Under the pieces are notes generated by a model. It did no database searches and had not been told where the DNA came from. It saw only the letters and a list, made by a program, of their open reading frames with translations. Shown piece after piece: positions 1-8,582 of a DNA stretch of 16,450 nucleotides (its first letter is position 1; each line of letters starts with the position of its first letter). The position numbers and the translations under genes were made by a program. Origin of the DNA: Botryosphaeria dothidea (taxonomy: Eukaryota; Ascomycota; Dothideomycetes; Botryosphaeriales; Botryosphaeriaceae); contig WWBZ02000035.1 in NCBI GenBank assembly GCA_011503125.2, positions 1-16,450 on the forward strand. The letters run 5' to 3'.

Positions 1-11
1 GTCAAGCTGCT

Positions 12-1263
12 TTACAGTGGCGGAGGGCTGGATGCCGAGGAATCCTTCTTCTCGGCCGAATCCTCCACGACTCCGTGAGGCTCGTCCCGGGAGCTCGACT
101 CGGCTTCCTCGTGCGTGGCGCCGTTGCCGCGCTTCTCGCTGTAGCGCATCCACACGAAGGCAACGAGGACGGTCAGCCAGTACAAGTTGTAGGACAGCAC
201 GGAGCCATAGGTCGCCGAGTTCTGCCAGCCGAGGATGGCGTTGAAGATGCCCCAGCCGCCGCCGCCGTTGAGCTCCGGGTTGCAGCAGTTGACGTGCCAC
301 ACGCTCTGCCGGATGTCGTACGATCCGGCGCCCGAGCCGGTCTCGGAGGCGTCGCCGCCGATGACCTTGTTCCAGGTGTTGTTCTCGAAGTACCAGACGG
401 CCCTCGAGAAGAGGCCGGCGGCGACGAGGTAGAGGAAGCAGGTCGAGATGATCAGGAAGATCTGGAGCTTCGTCGAATTGCCGCCACTGGATCGGGTCAG
501 CATGCATTGCTTGGAAACTGGTTCGACGATGGAAAAAAGCACGCGTACCGGTAGAGGATGTAGCCAACAGCGCAACCGGCAGCCAATCCGCAGATCACGG
601 CGAGCGGAAACGCGGTGGCCGGCAGGCCCAGACTGACTCCGCCAATGTAGACGACGCCTCGAGCCCTTCGCGCAGAACCGTGATGAACGGCAAGAGGAAC
701 ATGGCGTACTTCTCGGCCCACCTCTTGAATCGCACGCGGGCAGTGGCATTTGTGTCGGCGGCCGCTTTGGCATCAAGGGCTTGGACCAACTTGACGCGCC
801 ACTTATCTTGGAGTTTGTTCACGCGGAGAGCGCAGCACCCATTATCGAGATGATGATGGAGGCGATGATGCCGAAGGACGCCCTCCCAGATGTCCTCGGT
901 GTTTGCAAAATGGTCTTTGCCGTAGGCGTAGAAGGCACCGATCATGCCTGCGCCAATTGCAAACACAGATAAACAACCCAAGCGCTACTCCAAACCAAAC
1001 CTGAAAGAAACATAAATATAAACATACAGGTGGAAGCGACAGGATCTCGATCACCTACTTGTTTCAGGAGCTTCTTATATGCCGGTGTATCTCCTCTGCC
1101 CCGAGAGTCTGCTTCAGGAAAGCCAGCAAGACTGAAACGATGATGACAGTCTCGAGGCATTCTCGAAAGACAATAAAGAAGACTGAAAATGGTTAGCTTT
1201 TCTGTATAGTCTCGAGCTTCACATAGTGATGATACCTGGAACAGCGAAAACGTTGACCGTCAT
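12..1263 (-). CDS. FTR1: High-affinity iron permease Ftr1 (frameshifted as read)
   Basis: Plasma-membrane permease that takes in the Fe(III) produced by its partner ferroxidase Fet3, encoded divergently next door. The start at 1263 gives [17 protein letters not shown], the typical family N-terminus. The first iron-binding RExxE motif reads RECLE (about residues 16-20). The second, REGLE (about residue 158), lies in a conserved stretch [19 protein letters not shown]. The extracellular DASE motif (about residue 245) and HVNCCNPE follow, then a last membrane segment and an acidic/Ser-rich tail ending at the TAA at 12-14. Three introns fit: 1235-1183 (branch GCTAACC), 1058-1001 and 548-487 (branch GCTGACC). 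The spliced length of about 360 residues is normal. Single-base indels shift the frame near 1090, 964, 885, 832 and 657; at 657 one G of a GG pair is missing directly after REGLEA. All family landmarks survive across the breaks, so I read them as sequence errors. Family identity is near certain. Confidence 0.93.
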
Positions 1264-1394
1264 TTTTCAAGAATGCGCTTCGCAGAGAGGAGGAGATTCT
1301 GATCCTCCAAACAACGCCGGCGCGATTTGGGGGAACGGGAGCAGTTCAAATGGGTGCATTGACTCGCTGCCAACCATAAGTTTGCACATCTTGG

Positions 1395-1403
1395 ATCAGA
1401 TAA
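1395..1403 (+). promoter_or_regulatory. Perfect SreA-type GATA site (ATCAGATAA)
   Basis: This is an exact match to ATCWGATAA, the site reported for iron-responsive GATA repressors of the SreA/Urbs1/Sre1 family, which shut down iron uptake genes when iron is plentiful. It lies in the FTR1-FET3 shared promoter, 132 bp from the FTR1 start and 428 bp from the FET3 start. The match is seen directly; function is inferred from motif and position. Confidence 0.65.
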
Positions 1404-1423
1404 TCAGCCCGGTTTCGGGCTGA
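1404..1423. repeat. 8-bp perfect inverted repeat with 4-nt loop
   Basis: TCAGCCCG and CGGGCTGA flank a GTTT loop, so eight of eight pairs match. The repeat begins at the base directly after the GATA site at 1395-1403. It could be a dyad operator for a second factor or a hairpin in a 5' leader. It is too far from any gene end to be a terminator. Confidence 0.45.
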
Positions 1424-1749
1424 ATCACCCCACAATTACTTAGGTTGAGCGACATAAAACATGGAAGGTGAGGTGCCACATCTGATTCCTGAATGCAACG
1501 TGATTGGGACTGCAGCTCGGAGCATTAAACACATCCGGTAAGGCGCTGGCCAGTGTCAATGCGGGAAGCCTAAAGCTTGTGTAGGTTAAGGCCGCGACTC
1601 AAGCTTCCTCTCCAATTTGCTCGTTCTTCGTCCGTGCGCGTTGCAACAGTAGGTGCGGACAGGGTTGACCGGCGTTGCAAGTGGGACGGGGCTTGCGCAA
1701 GGCTGACTCGGCGCGAGGGAATCAGCCGTGTCTCTGCCTCGCGTTGATC

Positions 1750-1758
1750 TTATCAGCT
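1750..1758 (-). promoter_or_regulatory. Near-consensus GATA site (TTATCAGCT)
   Basis: It matches the reverse complement of ATCWGATAA at 8 of 9 positions with the GATAA core intact on the minus strand. It is 74 bp upstream of the FET3 start and is a candidate second iron-repressor site; two spaced sites are common in promoters of this regulon. Single-site matches of this quality also arise by chance. Confidence 0.35.
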
Positions 1759-1790
1759 TGATCTCCTGCGCTGTCGGCGGCGACCTGTAT

Positions 1791-1907
1791 ATGCAGCCGC
1801 TCCAAGCTTCGGCCATTGCATTTTGCAAGTCATGGCTTCGTTCTTCTCCAAGTCGTTGGTTCCGTTCGCCTTGCTCTCCAGAGATCTGTTGCTGCGGCGA
1901 CAGTTAA
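1791..1907 (+). other. Upstream ORF overlapping the FET3 start
   Basis: The ATG at 1791, 41 bp before the proposed FET3 ATG, opens a 38-codon reading frame that ends at TAA 1905-1907 and overlaps the FET3 start in another frame. If the FET3 transcript begins upstream of 1791 this could reduce initiation. The indels in this window make the frame relation uncertain, and the transcript start is unknown. Confidence 0.25.
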
Positions 1908-3729
1908 CCTTGACTGGAACATAACATGGGTTACAGCCATCCGGATGGGATGCTCGAGCGTCCTGTGATCGGTATCAACGGACAATGGCCACCGCCACTG
2001 CTCAACTTCACGAAAGGTGATCGAGTGATTGCAAACGTGTACAACGCGCTGGCAATGAAACTACCAGCATCCACTTCCACGGATTTTACCAAAATGGCAC
2101 AAACAACATGGACGGCCCCCCGGGAGTGGTGCAGTGCGAAATCCCCCCCGAATCCACCTTCCACATACAACTTCAGGGTAAGTTTGCCAACAGGAGTTTG
2201 ATGGGTCATTTCTAACAGTCAGCAGATCAACCAGTCAGGAACCCTACTGGTACCATTCACACACGAAAGGGCAGTACCCTGATGCCTGAGACAAGCGCTC
2301 ATCATCCAAGATCCCGAGAGCCCATACGCCGGCCAGTATGATGAGGAACTCGTAATCAGCCTGTCGGACTGGTACCACGACCAGATGCCCGACTGCTGAA
2401 GCAGTTCATCAACGTCGCGAACCCGACGGGCGCAGAGCCGGTCCCGAAATCTGCGCTGATGAACGACACCAGAACTTCACCCTGTCCCTCGAACCTGGCA
2501 AGACCTATCTCGTGCACTTGGCCAACGTCGGTGCGTTCGCAGGCCAGTACTTTTGGATTGAAGGACACACCATGCGGATCGTCGAAGTCGACGGAATCTG
2601 GACCGAACCCGCCGAGGCAGACATGATCTATGTCGCCAGTGCGCAGCGCTACGCTGTTTTGTTGACGACGAAGAACGACACGAGCGCAAAACTTCGCGAT
2701 GATGGGCAGTATGGATACAGATCTGTTTGATACGATTCCGTCTGATTTGAACTGGAATGTCACGGGGCTGGCTTGTGTACAATGATGCGGCCGATAAGCC
2801 AACCGCAGCCATCATCGACGAGTTCGATCCTTATGATGACTTCGGTTTAGTCCCTACCGACGGCCTTGAGCTGTATGAAGACGCAGACTACACCATTACG
2901 CTAGATCTTACCATGGACAATCTTGGAGACGGCGCCAATTAGTAAGTCTGCCTGCATTCCTACTCGCGTGACATCAGCTGACCCCTTCCAGCGCATTCTT
3001 CAACGGCAATCACCTACACGAAGCCGAAAGTCCCAACGGTTTTCAGCGTGTTGACCACCGGGTCTGCAGCCTCGAATGCCACAGTATACGGGACTGATAC
3101 AAATCCTTTCATTTTAAACCATGGCGATATCATTGATATTGTCCTGAACAACGATGACACGGGCAAGCATCCATTCATCTTCACGGGCATGCGTTTCAAA
3201 TCATCCACCGCAGTGATGACGATGAAGGCCACTACGACGCCAGCAACCACTCGGCCTTCCCGTCCGTTCCGGCTCGCAGGGACACCGTGCTGGTGCGCCC
3301 TTCGGCAACTTCGTGATCCGCTTCAAAGCGGACAACCCCGGCGTCTGGCTCTTCCACTGTCACATCGAATGGCACATGGACTCCGGACTGGCGGCAACGA
3401 TGATCGAAGCGCCACTGGAGCTACAGAGAACCCTGCAGATATCCGACAACCACTACCAGGTATGCAACGCCGGCAACACGCTCACGTCTGGAAATGCAGC
3501 CGGCAATACCGTGGACTTTTATGATCTTTCCGGGGAGAACAAGTCCAAGGCACCCTTGCCGGCTGGGTTCACGGCAAGAGGAATTGTGGCGCTGGTGTTC
3601 AGCTGCACTGCAGGTTTTGTTGGTATGGGAGCAATTGCTTGGTAAGTCTTTTCTCAGAGCAGAAATTCCATTGATCCTGGTACTAAATGTTCCTGTAACA
3701 GGTACGGTGCGGCGCCGATCACCAACTGA
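1832..3729 (+). CDS. FET3: Fet3-type multicopper ferroxidase (frameshifted as read)
   Basis: Type I membrane-anchored multicopper oxidase that oxidises Fe(II) outside the cell and passes Fe(III) to Ftr1. The start [16 protein letters not shown] resembles a signal peptide, followed by VNLDWNITW and [18 protein letters not shown]. Copper motifs appear in order: [11 protein letters not shown] (about residue 82), [13 protein letters not shown] (about 124), the HPFHLHGHAF region (about 413, across a one-base deletion near 3175) and [12 protein letters not shown] (about 475). The FWIEGH segment contains the Glu that aligns with the iron-binding Glu185 of yeast Fet3. A C-terminal membrane segment ([20 protein letters not shown]) ends at TGA 3727-3729. 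Introns: 2178-2225, 2942-2991 and 3642-3701. The spliced length of about 580 residues is normal. I count about 13 single-base indels (near 1880, 1946, 2052, 2163, 2243, 2283, 2391, 2468, 2693, 2768, 3009, 3175, 3305), mostly in homopolymers. Membrane anchor and permease neighbour argue for ferroxidase rather than laccase. Confidence 0.94.
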
Positions 3730-4074
3730 AAGTGCTAAATCGATGGGAGGATTTCAGTGGCTTGACGATTTCACAAGAAGAATGCAAAATTGATACCAAA
3801 TCTGATTCACGTTCACAACATGCTGTTCCAATCCTTCAGATTCTGGCGGTTACATCTCGGTGCCATGACGTAGAGGAGCCACTGTGTGCTGAGCCCGTGC
3901 CGGTATTCCCCGGACACGAATCCTTATTCCCGGTCTTCCACAGCCAAACCCAAGACCAAAGCTTGGCAAGCCACCCGAAGCTTGCACCAAGTAAAGCGAT
4001 GTGAGTGGGGCCACCTGTCGTGTTATCAGGCCCGAGATAGTCCAAGATCGGATTCATCAAATTTCTTTTTTATC

Positions 4075-4083
4075 GTATCAGAT
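4075..4083 (-). promoter_or_regulatory. Near-consensus GATA site (GTATCAGAT)
   Basis: Matches TTATCWGAT, the reverse of ATCWGATAA, at 8 of 9 positions. It belongs to a group of three similarly oriented sites between 4075 and 4323 upstream of the ferric reductase. Confidence 0.35.
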
Positions 4084-4296
4084 GGTGACTGATCAAGCCC
4101 GCGACTAGAAGGTGGAACGGAAGTCCTTACCTCTTCAGACATAGCTCCACGGAAAGTTCCCCTTTGCAGGTAAACGAAGCACCTTGTTTGGAGAAAATCC
4201 AGTCGGGACCCGGATCACACGGCCTCAACTACTGCACCAGTGAAACTATGACTGGGCGCTGCCTCCTGCTTAAACCAGCAATGCTCGGAGCATCGC

Positions 4297-4305
4297 GTAT
4301 CTGAT
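4297..4305 (-). promoter_or_regulatory. Near-consensus GATA site (GTATCTGAT)
   Basis: An 8-of-9 match to the iron-repressor GATA site, 9 bp from the perfect site at 4315-4323 and in the same orientation. Close pairs of GATA sites favour binding by two-zinc-finger factors of the SreA type. Confidence 0.4.
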
Positions 4306-4314
4306 GGTCTAATC

Positions 4315-4323
4315 TTATCTGAT
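4315..4323 (-). promoter_or_regulatory. Perfect SreA-type GATA site (ATCAGATAA on minus)
   Basis: TTATCTGAT is the exact reverse complement of ATCAGATAA, the same nine bases found in the FTR1-FET3 promoter. It lies about 900 bp upstream of the ferric reductase start. The identity is seen directly; shared iron repression is inferred. Confidence 0.6.
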
Positions 4324-4627
4324 TCAGGGCATAACCACCGCGCAGATGCGGCACTACAGGTTGCATTTTTGTGGGATATCTCGTCTACATTTTACAGGCA
4401 GTCTGTCCAATCACACACTCCGAGAGAGGCACGTTGCAAGTAATCCCGAAGTTCATCCTCGATCCAAAATGCTCAGACACTCCGACGGGCCTCGATGCCC
4501 CGCAGCGGTGGCCGACATCATGTAATGACTTGGAGTCTTCGAAGTGTTATGTTATGATCGTTGCGATTCATATTTATAGTTTAGTACAAACGAATACGAT
4601 GATGAGATGCTCGTCTCAACGCATATT

Positions 4628-4642
4628 CCAATCTGCCATTGG
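4628..4642. promoter_or_regulatory. Two facing CCAAT boxes
   Basis: CCAAT at 4628-4632 and ATTGG at 4638-4642 face each other across five bases, giving a CCAAT box on each strand, about 590 bp upstream of the ferric reductase. CCAAT is the target of the fungal CBC, which partners HapX in iron starvation. A further CCAAT is at 4407-4411. Function is inferred. Confidence 0.3.
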
Positions 4643-4820
4643 TCCGGTAACTACATGACAGGCTCTACGGAGCAACACCTTCCTTCATGCCCAACAAGGA
4701 AGTTGCGAAGTAATTCAGCACTTCAGGGTGAATCAGCAAAGCGGCTATCTGAGTCGTGTGCAATTCACTGATACTGCGAGAGAGGCAAACGACCCCTCTT
4801 GTTGGGAAAAAGTTAAGCCC

Positions 4821-4884
4821 GCAAACGAGCTTTCCGAGGTCGCCGATTGATAGCAAACGAGCGTTCCGAGCTCGCTGGTGGATA
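4821..4884. repeat. Tandem direct repeat, 2 x 32 bp
   Basis: Units 4821-4852 and 4853-4884 sit head to tail with no gap and agree at 27 of 32 positions. Both begin GCAAACGAGC and end in GATA. A local duplication of promoter DNA is the simplest reading, and it doubles a GATA core about 350-400 bp upstream of the ferric reductase start. Confidence 0.6.
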
Positions 4885-5227
4885 TGATATGCGCGCCCCG
4901 CAAAGTCTGAGAGGATCAAGGACAGGTAGTAGCGGAAGGTGGGCAGGGCGGCCGAAAATTTCTAGCTTGAAAAGCCTTGAGAATGTAACCTCGGACCCAA
5001 CCCAAACACAGCGAGGGCGCCTTGCGCGGATCAGCCCGCTCCCTGCCCTGTCCAACCTAGAAAATTATTGTGGTCATGCTCTGGAACTGCCAAGAACAGT
5101 AGCCATCAGGAAATATGAGGGACGAGTAGTCGATAAGCCGAATAAGGTTTTGTCAGCAAAGAATAAGGTACTTCTTTCCAAACCGCTTCTGTGTACGCCT
5201 ATCCAAATCAGAGATCAAGCATCCAAC

Positions 5228-7827
5228 ATGATGTTGCGCTTCTCATCTTTGTTCTTGACTTTTGCCATCTGTTCTATTGGAATCCTTGCTGAAAGCTATA
5301 CGCCTGAAGTTTGGAGCCAATACTGCTTTATTCAATCTATGACCCTCTGGAGTCTCTAACCTGGGCCAAACATGGCTCATCAAAAGTAAAAAACCGAAGA
5401 GTGCATCAACAGCGCTCTTGTGTCCTCGATCTACGCCTCGTGCAAGGTCTACTGTTCTCCACCCAGTTCGAGACAGGCCTGGAGTTCTGGGAGGACCTGT
5501 GTCATCACAGCAAATCCAAAACTGATGGGCCTCTCGAACAATATCCAGCACGATTACAGAATCATACATAAAGGAGCTCTTGTGGGCCGATCCTGATTTG
5601 AACAGCACCGGACAGATTTCCGAACCCGTTCTTCTTACTCGTGCGTATTTTGAGAGGTCCTACGGAAGCTATGTGAGTCATTCGAAGCACATGAAAGAAC
5701 CACTGTTTCTGACAACTTATAGAAACTGAAGTTTGAGTTGAGCCCACGGAGCCAACGATTTCGGCTGGGCTCTTATCTGCTACTGGGGGCGGCATAGTTT
5801 TCCTGGAATCTTGAAAGCTTGCTTTGATACTGTCGCTAGCTGGCGCAAATATTCTACCCGGGTAGACGTGGAGAGTCCGGGCTCTCTGGCTAAAATGTCA
5901 CGAAACACAATTGCTCCTTTCGCCGAGGTAAACTTCTGGTTCAAAACTCATATCATCGTTCCCGCAGCTATTGGAACACGATGCCAGAGACTGCTGCTCG
6001 GGTGCACAATACCTCAGCGGTCTGTCTCAATTGCAATCGCCGGATTTTGGTGTCTTTGTATCATCCTGAGGTTCGCCGGGTACCCTACCATGACCAACAA
6101 CACATTGTCAGCACCTTATTTCCCTCGCCAAGTAAGATCCACTCTGCTAATAAGTTCTCAGAACGCCAAATATACACCAGTACATCTGGAACGGCAGGTG
6201 CAGTGCGGGCTGGCTACATTGCATACTCACTCTTGCCTTGGGTTTGGATGTTTGCACAAAGGAACAACATATTCATCTGGGCTACGGGTGGAGCTACCAG
6301 ACTTTCAGTGCCTTCCATCGTCACTGTGCAAGAGCAATGACTATCTTCGCCATCGTACAATGGCATCTCATATTCGGTTGTGTATGCTCAATACAGTACG
6401 TAGGGCACTTCATCTCACTAGGTCCGAGCTAACCTATTCAGAGGATACGTATTACACATCTTTGCCAAAGCACTGGTTCCAGTTCGGCATGGTGGTAAGC
6501 TCATTGTGAACTGTAGTATAGCTCCTGCTAACAAGTCCTGTACTTAGTCAGTAACACTCATGGCCCTGCTGGTTGCCTTCTCCGTGATCTACTTTCGCGT
6601 TAATTACTACGACTCCTTCCTTTTGATACATATAGTCTTCTGTATAGTACTGCTATACTCCCTTTTCTTGGTCGTACCGTCCCTCCCATCACCGACCATC
6701 GACCTAACAAAGCCACAGCCACACTTCAAGTTCACCGATGGCAAATAGAACGTCTATCTCTGGCCGCTCGTAGCCATATGGTCCTTTGATCGCCTCCTCC
6801 GCCTCTTACGCATCCTACACTGCAACTTCCGTGTCAGCTTCTGCACCAACGGAAAAGTAGCATCTGCCCAGTCCGCGAGTGTGCGCTACGACTTCTCCAG
6901 CGGACGTCATCCGCATAGACATCCAGCCCAGCGCCTCGCTGCGCCCCGGCCCAGGCCAATACTACCACCTATACCAGCCCTTCGTCCTACGCGGCTGGTG
7001 GGAAAACCACCCCTTCTCCCTGGGCGCCTACACCACCACGCCACCGCAGCCCTCACCCCAACCAACCGAGAAGGCCAGCGAAGCCACCGCCGGCGCAGAG
7101 CCAACCAAAGACCCCACAGCCACCACCAAGCGCGCCTCCTTCTCCTCCTCCTCCTCCTCCTCCTCCTCCTCCTCCTCCTCCGCCTCCGCCTCCTCCGCCT
7201 CCTCCACAACCTCCCCACCACAAAACCTGGTCTTCTGGATCCACCCGCACGACGGCTGGACCCGCCGCCTGCGCGACGCCTGCCTCAAGGCGCCCTCCGG
7301 CGCCCTCGCCCGGCGCCTCCTCCTCGAGGGCCCGTACGGCCGCGCCCACAGCGCTGCACGCCTTCGACGCCGCCGTGCTGCTTCGTCGGCGGCACGGGCA
7401 TCACGGCCGCCGCGCCGCACGACGCGCACGACCAAGGTCAGGCTCGTCTGGGCCGCGAAGCGCGCGGCGTTTCTACGGGGCGTGTGCGCGGGGGAGTTGG
7501 CGGGCGCGGTGGGGCGCGAGGACGTCGAGGTCGTGCTGTTTGCGACGGGCGGTGCGGGCGGCGCCGGGAAGAGGGAGGATCGAGCAGGGGATGAGATCCG
7601 GCCTGCTGGTGCGGCGCGCGCGGAGGTCGAGGTCAAGGAGGGGCGGCCGGATGTCGCTGGCGTTGTTGCGGAGGCGGCGGCGGAGGCGACGGAGAGCGGT
7701 GCGCGGACGGTGCTGTTTGTGTGCGGGCCGCCTGCGATGGGCGGATGAGGCGAGGGCCCGGGTGCATCGGGAGATGAGGGGTGGGTGTCGGAGGATTGAG
7801 TATGTGGAGGAGTGCTTTAGGTGGTAG
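5228..7827 (+). CDS. FRE-type ferric reductase, flavocytochrome b (frameshifted as read)
   Basis: Plasma-membrane reductase that moves electrons from NADPH through FAD and two hemes to external Fe(III). The start MMLRFSSLFLTFAICSIGILA is a signal peptide, followed by a Cys-bearing ectodomain (ECINSALVSSIYASCKVYC). The ferric-reductase membrane domain includes WVWMFAQRNNIFIWATG and a heme-ligand helix FHRHCARAMTIFAIVHG. Next come LLIHIVFCIVLLYSLF and NVYLWPLVAIWSFDRLLRLL. The FAD domain has GQYYHLYQPF and HPFSLGAY; the NADPH domain has GPYG, VGGTGIT and CGPPAM; the C-terminus EYVEECFRW ends in TAG 7825-7827. Introns: 5673-5722, 6396-6441, 6495-6547, and possibly a short 6132-6161. About 800 residues, slightly long because of a Ser-rich insert. 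Many one-base frameshifts occur; an in-frame TAG at 6746-6748 replaces an expected Tyr. GC content rises sharply in the last third. Family certain; substrate inferred from the Ftr1-Fet3 neighbours. Confidence 0.9.
7143..7180 (+). repeat. (TCC)n microsatellite coding for polyserine
   Basis: About twelve uninterrupted TCC units encode a run of some thirteen Ser inside the ferric reductase, continuing as an impure TCC/GCC tract to about 7206. The tract lies between the FAD motif HPFS and the NADPH-binding half. Because it is a triplet repeat, length changes would keep the frame. Confidence 0.9.
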
Positions 7828-8119
7828 TTTTTGCTTGTTGATAGGCATGGGCTTGTACCGATGGAAAGATCAAAGACTATGAAAAATTGCACAACAGCTG
7901 TGCTGTGCGACAAAGCCCTTTCTCCAGGAACACTTTCAAGAGGGGACATTTCGGGGGTAGGAGTCCTTTGCTTTCACCGAGACCCAGTCGCAATTAAAGC
8001 TGAATACAAGCTGCTAATGCGCCATCATGAAGGAAACAACAAGTGAAATCATCCTCTAGTGTGCTCCATTATTCGCCAGCTCTCCACTCCACCACGGACC
8101 GTGATGGTGTGAGGAGGTA
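7828..8119. other. Intergenic, nothing recognised
   Basis: This gap follows the ferric reductase and should contain its 3' end. I saw no gene, RNA or repeat in it. Confidence 0.4.
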
Positions 8120-8582
8120 ATGGTCGTCGACACGCTTGAAGAGAAAGCCAGGAAGCAAGACGATATGATAAATGCACTCAAAAAAGAATTTAACAGGCTG
8201 AACATGAAACTTGTAGAAGCAGAGGGGGTCCTGCAGAGAGAGCACATAATGGATGCTGGTGCGAATACTGCTGTGTATTGTCCACGGACACGTCCTAATG
8301 TCACGGCTGCAGGCGTTTCAGAACAAGTTTTACTTGGGTCAGCATTTGAAGCTTTGACTAAAATACTGATTCTACATTGAGGGAGATCCTCCCTACCCAG
8401 ATCCATGCTGACGCCTCCGGCTCGTGAGGACTGCGAACATTCTTGCCGCTCTCCAGAACCTGCAATTGTCGGCCTTCTGCAGCGATTACGGCAAGAGACT
8501 CGCTAAGACGTGGATTCTTCCGAGTCGATTTTCAGCATTCACCAAGCGTGGAAAAGTTTCCGTTAGGGACCTTTGCACTTAG
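8120..8582 (+). CDS. Hypothetical coiled-coil ORF, doubtful
   Basis: I do not recognise this. The ATG at 8120 opens 86 codons whose first 35 form a charged, heptad-like coiled coil (LEEKARKQDDMINALKKEF). It then runs through a mixed segment to TGA at 8378-8380. Protein-like sequence resumes in another frame from about 8436 (ILAALQNLQLSAFCSDYGKR) and stops at TAG 8580-8582. Given the one-base indels elsewhere in the window, the two parts may belong to one reading frame of about 150 residues. No domain, signal or neighbour gives a function. It could be a small gene, the remnant of a larger coiled-coil gene, or chance. Confidence 0.3.

Larger units (their letters stand above)
1264..1831. promoter_or_regulatory. 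Shared divergent promoter of FTR1 and FET3
   Basis: This 568-bp gap separates the two divergent start codons, so it must hold both promoters. It contains one perfect ATCWGATAA GATA site (1395-1403), an 8-of-9 match (1750-1758), a hairpin-forming inverted repeat (1404-1423), and CCAAT boxes at 1612-1616 (plus) and 1503-1507 (minus, read as ATTGG). CCAAT is bound by the fungal CBC complex, which works with HapX in iron control; that HapX acts here is inference. No further gene is visible. Confidence 0.75.
3730..5227. other. Intergenic region FET3-FRE; likely FRE promoter, no gene seen
   Basis: I found no convincing coding sequence in these 1.5 kb on either strand. The longer open frames show no family motif, membrane pattern or splice structure. 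The region holds a group of GATA sites (4075-4323), two facing CCAAT boxes (4628-4642), an AT-rich TATA-like stretch near 4568-4580, and a tandem 32-bp repeat (4821-4884). The FET3 3' end must lie at its left edge. Confidence 0.6.

Noticed and set aside
12..1263. FTR1 as a pseudogene or RIP-damaged copy
   Set aside because: RIP makes C-to-T changes and stop codons, not balanced one-base indels; motifs and introns are intact and unrelated neighbours show the same damage.
3836..4060. Minus-strand 74-codon frame with a Trp-rich, membrane-like stretch
   Set aside because: No family match, no promoter or splice support, and the stretch is too short and of unusual composition.
4371..5359. Open frames of 80-170 codons before the ferric reductase
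   Set aside because: They lack recognisable protein features; the longest merely runs into the reductase signal-peptide exon, which starts better at 5228.
5930..5973. Possible intron GTAAAC...CCCGCAG in the ferric reductase
   Set aside because: The sequence reads through as good membrane-domain protein (FWFKTHIIVPAAIGTRCQ) resembling the family, so splicing would remove conserved residues.
6907..7349. Minus-strand open frames rich in Arg or Gly opposite the ferric reductase
   Set aside because: They are antisense readings of the TCC microsatellite and GC-rich coding DNA; the plus strand carries clear FAD and NADPH motifs.
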